Below are positions 58,303-64,000 of a DNA stretch of 64,000 nt, in pieces. The position numbers and the translations under genes were made by a program. Where the stretch lies: contig JALQPE010000993.1 of NCBI GenBank assembly GCA_030407315.1, forward strand, positions 28,586 through 92,585, written 5' to 3'. The DNA comes from Asparagopsis taxiformis (taxonomy: Eukaryota > Rhodophyta > Florideophyceae > Bonnemaisoniales > Bonnemaisoniaceae). A model generated the notes under the pieces. The model had not been told where the DNA came from and made no database searches. It worked only from the letters and a program-made list of their open reading frames with translations. Positions within the stretch are counted from its first letter, which is position 1, and every line of letters begins with the position of its first letter.

Positions 58303-58447
58303 ATTCTCAAAAACATGCACATGTGAACATGTTTTTGAGATGGGGGTGTGCCGTACGGCACAATCGACCCGCTGAAATCAAGATTTTTTACAATATTTTT
58401 GCTGCCCGAAATTCAACAATTTCTGGGCTGGCCAGTAATGCAATAGC
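58276..58447 (+). repeat. Internal direct copy 3 of terminal-repeat core, truncated
   Basis: Core palindrome at 58309. The copy ends after GGCTGGCCAGTAATGCAAT and lacks the closing GGACATCC box. Confidence 0.8.
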
Positions 58448-58611
58448 TATCTGCTCTAAACCGATTCTAACAAGCAGAAAGAATCCTCTCCTTCATGACG
58501 ATGCTCTCGAATTGAGTGCAATGCAACGGACTCCCTCAAGAGAACGACAAAGCTCGTCTTTTCCAGGCATTTCCGTACGAAAAATAATCGAAAAACATAT
58601 TTGACTTTAAC

Positions 58612-58920
58612 CTAACAGCTATCGCGAGCACCGTACTCAGCTATATTTCCTCTGTAATTTCCTTCCTCCAACCAATCAATAGCCGCTTGGTCACAGGCTA
58701 AAAAGCCTTCCACTATCTGTCCTATCCATCGAAGACCCTCGGAGGGTTCGATCCAGGCCTTGATCACCCATGATGGGTGTGCAACCCGAGAAAATGAAAA
58801 TGGAACATATTGTGACAGGGACGAGATATCATTCAATGAAAGAGAAGTTCTCTTTCGTTTACTTTTTTCTAACAAGATTTCTAAACGTCTACAAACCCTA
58901 TGTCGTCCGTCCGTTTTCAT
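58612..58920 (-). CDS. Unknown 102-residue ORF inside the element
   Basis: ATG at 58920. Basic start (Met-Lys-Thr-Asp-Gly-Arg-His-Arg-Val-Cys-Arg-Arg), a Lys/Arg helix, then Trp-Val-Ile-Lys-Ala-Trp-Ile-Glu-Pro-Ser-Glu-Gly-Leu and an acidic end. It lies between internal repeat copies 3 and 4 and is more A/T-rich than its surroundings. No family recognised; could be a fragment. Confidence 0.35.
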   Translation of the reverse strand: MKTDGRHRVCRRLEILLEKSKRKRTSLSLNDISSLSQYVPFSFSRVAHPSWVIKAWIEPSEGLRWIGQIVEGFLACDQAAIDWLEEGNYRGNIAEYGARDSC

Positions 58921-59028
58921 CCCGGAGAGATGTGGATGTGAGGTAAGACGCAGTGGTGATGTTTGTTGATTCCCACAGACGGAGGTGGAGGAGGTGGCTA
59001 CGGAGGAAGCCTGGAGAACTTCTCCGGT

Positions 59029-59072
59029 ACTGACATCTCACATGTTGAGAACATGTCAGATGTCAGTACCCA
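59029..59072 (+). repeat. Near-perfect 20-bp inverted repeat (hairpin)
   Basis: GTACTGACATCTCACATGTT pairs with the downstream AACATGTCAGATGTCAGTAC with one mismatch and a ~4-nt loop. As RNA or extruded DNA it would form a stable hairpin. Confidence 0.8.
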
Positions 59073-59456
59073 TGGATCACAAGAAGAACATGTTGAGGTG
59101 CGGTTCGGATATTCTTTCCATTAACGGAGGTGGTGGGAGGAGGCTATGGTGGAAGCCTGGAGAAGAATAGAGTAGTCCTATACCCATGGATCACAAGAAG
59201 ACGTTGTTGGGCTCCTTTTCGAAGCCCATTCGTCTCTTGAATAAATTTAGCACCCGAAATCATATACGATTGCCGAGTTGACACCCCGTATGTCTCGTTG
59301 GTAGAAATAGCAGGGGTTCCACCACTCAGCTGGCGGGAAGTAGTTACTGATTATATGAGATATGGCTTAGCTCCCGCCAAAACCGATAGCTCTGGGCTCA
59401 GGTTCTCCAAATGTGGTTATACGAATGTGTTCTGACAATGCTAGAAGACGAATATC

Positions 59457-59660
59457 TGCATCCTGATTTGAATTAAAATCTGGGCTATTCTCAAAAACAT
59501 GCACATGTGAACATGTTTTGAGATGGGGATGTGCCGTACGGCACAATCGACCGCCCAAATCGATGTTTTTTGCAATATTTTTCTGCCCGAAATATTACAA
59601 TTTCTGGGCTGGCCAGCAATGCATCTGAGCTGGACATCCCCATGTCCAGTGGCCGTCCGG
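59457..59660 (+). repeat. Internal direct copy 4 of terminal-repeat core
   Basis: Core palindrome at 59493 (one T shorter), GTGCCGTACGGCAC box and a diverged end box (GGACATCCCCATGTCC). Confidence 0.8.
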
Positions 59661-59989
59661 ATGTCGCTCACCTGGTAAGCGTGATGCACCTGTGACAACC
59701 TATGTGACTGCAGTCACAGCCGCCATGGCGGCCGTGCAGTACAACACTCAAAGACAGGGAATCACAATCTTTTTAAAATTTTTCTCTACCACGTATCCGT
59801 CACAACTTATTACCTACACCGGTTACGGGTTTCAAGACCTTTCCAGTGCTGTGTACCCGTATACTCTGTTCCGTTCGATATCAACCAGTGTTCCTCACGA
59901 AAGAGTGCAAACGTCACGAGATACGTCGTCAAATTTGACTGTCTCGCCGAGCGGTCGCCATCCTGTACCGAATTTCACTCATTCCATTA

Positions 59990-60378
59990 TGACGAATAAG
60001 CGCAGGCGCAACAGCAATCCGATCGTTGACGACGCAACCGTGCCAATTCTGCGCGAGCCGCTAGCCCTTGGGAGGATTCTAGTGACATGGGTACACGTCG
60101 AAACGTAGGTCGCGCCGCCCGCGAAACTACTCTCGCTGACAAAGACTTCCTCCGCCTCTTGCTGGATTTATTCGCCCACTCAAGTTTCGCAGGACTTGAC
60201 GGACAAGCCGGGAGGTTTCACATACGCGGACCTTGGCGCTTGGGTTGCGCAGGGCACGGAAGAACAATTTGCGGCGCTGCAAGGTCGACTCAGCATGGCC
60301 TTCAGCGGTCGTTCGAAGAATGCTGGAGTCGAGGCGGTTGTTGCCGAAATCGTCATGGCAGAGATGAACGTTGAGTGA
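59990..60378 (+). pseudogene. Unknown element protein, frameshifted
   Basis: An ATG at 59990 opens a Lys/Arg-rich start (Thr-Asn-Lys-Arg-Arg-Arg-Asn-Ser-Asn). The coding-like reading moves to another frame near 60087 (Thr-Leu-Ala-Asp-Lys-Asp-Phe-Leu-Arg-Leu-Leu-Leu) and back near 60180 (Asp-Lys-Pro-Gly-Gly-Phe-Thr-Tyr-Ala-Asp-Leu). It ends Glu-Met-Asn-Val-Glu. Two frameshifts in ~390 bp mark it as dead. Function unknown. Confidence 0.4.
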
Positions 60379-60507
60379 GCCAAGCAGATTGTTCGTCTGG
60401 CATTACCGATTGCCGAGTTTTCAAGACAGGATGAGCGTATCGGGCAATGGGTTGAGCACTGCATCCTTTCTGGGATCGTACCGCAGACCTTCCTTATTGG
60501 ATGTAAC

Positions 60508-60903
60508 ATGCTTCCTTCGCCACTACAGGCGCCGCCACTACAGGCGCCGCAGCGCGGGGAACCAAGCGCCTTCGTTCTTGCTCCACCGGAAACGTTCGAG
60601 GTATTGATGTATTTCCAAGCGTTGTCTATCATCCGAAATCACAACAAGAACCTGCCGCGTCGCCGAATAGGCGACGCGGCCGAAGAGGGGAACGAAGCCG
60701 CACGCGTCCCAGCCCATCGGAAAAGCACTAATCGAGCTTGTTACGTGGTTCAAGTTTTATACCATGCTTGGACCGATGTGGCCTTCGCCGCAAAGTTTTC
60801 CAGCTTCGAAGAGTTGATGGCGCCGTACATCATTTTCGACAGCAGTGAGCATTGGTTTGACGTGCTCGATGAAGGTCTATTCGCACCGATGGAGCAAAGC
60901 TAG
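60508..60903 (+). CDS. Unknown 131-residue element ORF
   Basis: ATG at 60508; Pro/Gln-rich start, a helical middle (Phe-Glu-Val-Leu-Met-Tyr-Phe-Gln-Ala-Leu), a basic patch (Leu-Pro-Arg-Arg-Arg-Ile) and an aromatic/acidic end (Phe-Glu-Glu-Leu-Met-Ala-Pro-Tyr-Ile). It may be the C-terminal part of a longer decayed protein starting at 59990. No family recognised. Confidence 0.4.
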   Translation: MLPSPLQAPPLQAPQRGEPSAFVLAPPETFEVLMYFQALSIIRNHNKNLPRRRIGDAAEEGNEAARVPAHRKSTNRACYVVQVLYHAWTDVAFAAKFSSFEELMAPYIIFDSSEHWFDVLDEGLFAPMEQS

Positions 60904-61407
60904 ATCTCTACCACGACAAAGCTCCCCTATCTCATCCTGATGGATATGGTGGAAAAGTAGAGACAAGAACCAGTGCGCAGCACAGTGCATTTAGGGACTT
61001 GTGAGGAAGTTCTTCGACCGTTGCAGTTTCTTATCGTCAACCGGACCTGTACACCTGGCCGGAGTCCGACCGCTGGGGGGCGCTGGAAATATACTTGTCA
61101 AGCGGAATCCGGACAAGCTGCCAGCGTACTTTGACACCCTCGACGAAGACGTTATGGCTGTCCTCCGCCCGGCACCACAAGCCGCGGACGCAGAAAAGGT
61201 CCCCAAGCCGGTTGATGACACTCCCACTCGTCGCAACACAGGAGGGAGAGGTTTGGTTCCGTCGACAAGACACACAACCAGGCTTCAACTTGGACCTGGG
61301 AGGACCAGTCTTACTGCCCAAGGGCCGTCTCCCCCGTCACCGTCACCCCATGCGACAGAAGAGCAGGAAGTGAAGGGCAGGCTCTCGCAAAGGACTTTCT
61401 TTCGAAA

Positions 61408-62374
61408 ATGAGTCAGTATTGCCGGGTGTACGACGTCCCTTTCGAAGATTTGGTCAGTGCCGACGAGAGCCGAGAACACGTGCCCATCACGGGCAACGTT
61501 CAGCTCATTCTGACTGATCCGCCCTACAATGTTCGTCGTAAGAGGAACGATTCCAACTCTTCGTACGACAGGCTAACTGCAGAAGATATGCAGGCTAGCA
61601 TCGAAGTGTTTTGACGAGCTGTTGCGCCCGGTGGCCACGGCATCGTGTTCTGCTCCGTTTTGCAGTTCTACGAATGGTTCCATTACTTGGAAACGTACAA
61701 AGGACCGCAGTCAGAAGGCCCAACCGATGCTGCTGCCAGTGATGACGGGTCGGATGAAGAAGAGGTTACGTCCATGAATTCGGACTCCGAAGCATCGCAG
61801 CACAGTGGCGAAGAAAGTGCGGATGAGGAGGACGAGGAGGACGAGGAGGAGGAGGACGTCGTTCGAATTCAGTTTTCTTCGTTGACGAGGTACCTCTGTT
61901 GTTTGTCCGATTACTGGGCACCTCTATCAAATGCCGGGGCGGAAGAGGTACCAACGCATGAACATGGCAGAGGTCGCTATCCACTTCTGGAAGCGAGGTG
62001 TTCCGTTCAAGACCGGAAGCGAGATGGTGGCCTATAGGAACCACGGATACATGGACGGCACGTACCCGGCGTGGTGCAACGTCACCATCAATATGCCCGC
62101 CATCGATTCGAATGAGATGGTGTGGCGAACAAGGAGCACAACCGGTGCTACGGTCAGAGTTCGTGCAGAGCAGAAGAGCGTCGCTCTCATGATGGAGTTG
62201 ATCAGCCAGCATTCACAGCCTGGTGATATTGTTGTCGATCCATTCTCTGGCACTTTCGCAACGGGAAAAGCAGCTATGAGCTTGCCTGAGCACCGTGTTT
62301 TCGTCGGCAGTGACATGGACAAATTGTGTGTGGCACGATCGCTTCCAAACTGTGTGCAGTCATGTCACGTGTAA
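61408..62374 (+). pseudogene. Beta-class DNA amino-methyltransferase (CcrM-like order), broken
   Basis: The ATG at 61408 leads into Gln-Leu-Ile-Leu-Thr-Asp-Pro-Pro-Tyr-Asn, the catalytic Asp-Pro-Pro-Tyr of N6-adenine (or N4-cytosine) methylases. An acidic Asp/Glu-rich insert follows (61740-61860). Then Glu-Gln-Lys-Ser-Val-Ala-Leu-Met, Pro-Gly-Asp-Ile-Val-Val-Asp-Pro-Phe-Ser-Gly-Thr-Phe-Ala-Thr-Gly (the AdoMet motif) and Gly-Ser-Asp-Met-Asp. The catalytic motif before the AdoMet motif is the beta-class order. The reading is broken by a T-run shift at 61609-61612 with a compensating loss near 61629, and by another shift before ~61900. Bacterial, phage or giant-virus-like origin is likely. Upstream ORF 61001-61411 may belong to it. 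Confidence 0.75.
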
Positions 62375-62555
62375 TTCTTTCAAACAACACTGACATGAGG
62401 GTCACGACAGAAGCGAAACAGAGTGCTGCGAAGTTCTTGGCGTCCCCCTCTGTCACGATGCGTACGCAGAGGGAACGCAGGATCATCGAACCCCCACCTG
62501 GCCTTCCCCTGTACCAGAGGTTCCCGAAATATATTCGGCAGTACCTCTGGCAGCT

Positions 62556-63186
62556 GTGCCCAGAGTCGATGCGTCGCACGAGCACATGGAAAAACCGGTA
62601 CATTATTGGCCACCTTCCCTGCGCCGCTGGTTGCAAACTGAAAACCCTCGCGTGATGCGGGCACACGATTGTGTTGCGAAAAAATTGAGCGTTCGACCAT
62701 CGCTGATTAAGCATCCAAATGCAGGAAGAGGGCTCTTCGCTGAACAGACATTTAATGTTGGCGACGAAGTATGTGCATACTACGGAACTGTTTTGTACTC
62801 TGATATGAGCAAGGAGTCGATGAGGTTCGCGTACGGAGAGGGTCACATGGCGATAACGAAGGAAACATTCTTGATGTATGCCATCAAGCTGTATGCAACG
62901 CGGAGGACGACGAAAACATCGAGCATCCAATTTGGATTGTTCCGGCTCCGTTCTGTTCGGCGCAGTTCATCAACGACCGCGGTATTTGCGAGGTGAGGAC
63001 ACTCCGGCGGAAGACACCAGGCGGATGGCCAACGTCGTTTGTCGAGAACTACAGCAGCGGTTCGACGGGGAAGAAGCTCAAGGCGAAGGACCTAGAAAAT
63101 CCGAAGATCATTGTAGTACGTGCAATCCGCGATATCCGTCCAGGCAGGAGGTCTACGTTCATTATGGGACAGCGTTTAGAGCATGA
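62556..63186 (+). pseudogene. SET-domain (lysine methyltransferase-like) protein, frameshifted
   Basis: The first frame has Arg-Pro-Ser-Leu-Ile-Lys-His-Pro-Asn-Ala-Gly-Arg-Gly-Leu-Phe-Ala and Gly-Asp-Glu-Val-Cys-Ala-Tyr-Tyr-Gly-Thr, the SET N-terminal strands. A second frame (from ~62900) has Ala-Gln-Phe-Ile-Asn-Asp-Arg-Gly and Val-Val-Arg-Ala-Ile-Arg-Asp-Ile. A third has Glu-Val-Tyr-Val-His-Tyr-Gly-Thr-Ala-Phe, the closing SET motif. The Asn-His-Ser core motif appears as Ile-Asn-Asp. Frame changes lie at about 62890 and 63150, so the gene is dead. It begins less than 200 bp after the methyltransferase, on the same strand, with coding-like sequence bridging the gap; an original fusion is possible. 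Confidence 0.7.
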
Positions 63187-63404
63187 ATTAGGGTCACGAA
63201 AGATGTTTTCATTTCGACTACAAAAAAGCTACGTTCCAGAGTTGAAGTATATCATATAATGCAGCATGTCCAGCCACCATTAGTCCAGGGTGAAACCTAT
63301 TCGGCAGTACTCGCACCTGTCAAAAACCAATCGTTCACACTCCAGGTGCACTTCGTCCGAGCAGTGAACCTGACTGCTTGGATGCTGTTATGCGTGCAGA
63401 TGCA

Positions 63405-63669
63405 AAATACACGACCAAGTTGAAATGGACGCCCGGTGGATGTCCAGCTCAGTTGCATTGCTGTCCAGCCCAGAAATTCTACAATTCAGGGCAGAAAAAA
63501 TATTGCAAAAAACATCGATTTCAGCGGGTCGATTGTGCCGTACGGCACACCCCCATCTCAAAAACATGTTCACATGTGCATGGTTTTGAGAATAGCCCAA
63601 ATTTTAATTCAAATCAGGACGTCTTTCCGGACATAGGGGTGCTCGCGGCCTAGCTCGACAGCTGTAATT
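63405..63669 (-). repeat. Right inverted repeat
   Basis: Reverse complement of the left repeat, including the palindromic core (about 63570-63590), GTGCCGTACGGCAC at 63536-63549, and AATTACAGCTGTC at the outer edge. Confidence 0.8.
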
Positions 63670-63852
63670 GTACCTCATTAAATACTTTTGATGACTGCCT
63701 ACCGTATACAATCTGGGCTGTTGGCGTATTCTCCGGTACTTGACCTGACCTGAACGTCCATCGCAGACCGTTGTGGTTACCGACACTATACAGCAATCTT
63801 TTTTGTATCTCGTGCAACTCAATCGTTCCTCGCTTCCGGGGAAAGCTTCATT

Positions 63853-64000
63853 ATGCCGCCGCGTATTGCGAAGAAAGCTCCAAGCCTCCGGGCCTCCAGA
63901 AACCCGGTCAGCAGCTGCTGTATCGAGTGCCCGACAATCCCGTGCGAAGAAGCGGTCTGGGCCTACCGCAGCATTGAACCGCGGTCCGGTAGTCGCAAGA
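63853..64000 (+). CDS. Possible partial ORF running off the window
   Basis: An ATG at 63853 opens a frame (Met-Pro-Pro-Arg-Ile-Ala-Lys-Lys-Ala-Pro) that remains open to the last base, ~49 codons. Composition is basic with several cysteines. No family recognised; too short to judge. Confidence 0.25.
   Translation, partial: MPPRIAKKAPSLRASRNPVSSCCIECPTIPCEEAVWAYRSIEPRSGSRK

Larger units (their letters stand above)
58448..59456. other. Insert region between terminal-repeat copies, decayed
   Basis: About 1 kb separating copies 3 and 4. It holds the unknown minus-strand ORF, two Gly-rich blocks starting GGAGGTGG (58981 and 59126), the sequence ATGGATCACAAGAAGA repeated at 59072 and 59184, a strong hairpin, and a coding-like stretch at 59227-59438 that ends in TGA after a frame change. 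None is recognised. Confidence 0.45.
57326..63669. mobile_element. 6.3-kb element with ~265-bp inverted repeats carrying a DNA methyltransferase and SET protein
   Basis: The ends are inverted copies of one sequence: AATTACAGCTGTC at 57326 matches the reverse complement ending at 63669, and similarity continues inward for ~265 bp. Three more direct copies of the inner part lie at 57888, 58276 and 59457. Between ~59990 and 63190 are plus-strand coding remnants: an unknown protein, a 131-residue ORF, a beta-class DNA amino-methyltransferase and a SET-domain protein. No transposase or integrase was recognised and no target-site duplication was convincing. The ends could therefore be subterminal repeats of a larger unit that includes the adjacent ParB-like gene. 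Confidence 0.6.

Noticed and set aside
58740..58760. GGTTCGATCC, a tRNA T-loop-like string
   Set aside because: No cloverleaf could be formed around it; no tRNA gene was recognised anywhere in the window.
57421..59520. Regularly spaced repeats resembling a CRISPR array
   Set aside because: Repeats are ~200 bp, irregularly spaced by 388-1184 bp and match the element ends; no spacers or cas genes.

Overview
The window looks like nuclear DNA of a multicellular red alga; a florideophyte such as Chondrus crispus is my best guess. This rests on gene content and architecture, not on any database match. The left ~35 kb is a compact island of eukaryotic genes, nearly all intronless. It includes plastid-type proteins (a formate/nitrite transporter, a carboxyl-terminal processing protease, glycerate kinase), a Golgi-type carbohydrate sulfotransferase and a sugar phosphate cyclase of the kind used for mycosporine-like or cyclitol compounds. 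Only the two smallest recognised genes, a QCR9-like subunit and LSM5, show introns, each 84-85 nt with GTAYGT donors. The right ~28 kb is degraded mobile DNA.

Gene island (1-35.6 kb). In order: a Sel1-repeat protein; a secreted 24-cysteine protein; a Sac2/INPP5F-type phosphoinositide phosphatase; a plastid formate/nitrite transporter; a UBAC2-like rhomboid pseudoprotease; a small membrane protein; a two-exon QCR9-like complex III subunit; an AUR1-like inositol phosphorylceramide synthase; D-glycerate 3-kinase; a METTL2/6/8-type tRNA m3C methyltransferase; a homocysteine S-methyltransferase; CtpA; a Cut8/STS1-like proteasome tether; a TDY-type MAP kinase; an AMBRA1-like WD40 protein; an EEVS/DDGS-type sugar phosphate cyclase; a small two-helix protein; ribosomal protein eS10; HTATSF1/CUS2; two-exon LSM5; an MFSD5/MOT2-type molybdate transporter; a sulfotransferase; and one unknown ORF. 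Several pairs are divergent with short shared promoters (METTL/HMT, small membrane protein/eS10, HTATSF1/LSM5). No operon logic is expected. The themes are housekeeping, RNA processing, photorespiration and nitrogen use, membrane lipids, and cell-wall or sunscreen chemistry.

Repeat-rich region (36-54 kb). A broken Ty1/copia element (gag, zinc knuckle, protease) is followed by several kb of imperfect tandem repeats and a second copia scrap. Next comes a GC-rich orphan gag-like gene with a coiled coil, then three ~390-bp tandem repeats, then a minus-strand Ty3/gypsy chromovirus relic (protease, RT, integrase, chromodomain). Just beyond the relic is a duplicated ~345-bp unit in which very short exon-like blocks (9-27 nt) sit between clean splice signals on the plus strand.

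Methyltransferase/SET element (54-63.7 kb). A broken minus-strand gene containing a ParB/sulfiredoxin-like domain abuts a 6.3-kb segment bounded by ~265-bp inverted repeats. That segment carries extra direct copies of the same repeat and a beta-class DNA amino-methyltransferase followed closely by a SET-domain protein, both disabled by frameshifts. A mobile element carrying both a DNA methylase and a histone methylase is the most novel-looking system in the window.

Several starts given here are the first in-frame ATG rather than the furthest upstream GTG or TTG, since non-ATG initiation is not expected in a nuclear gene.
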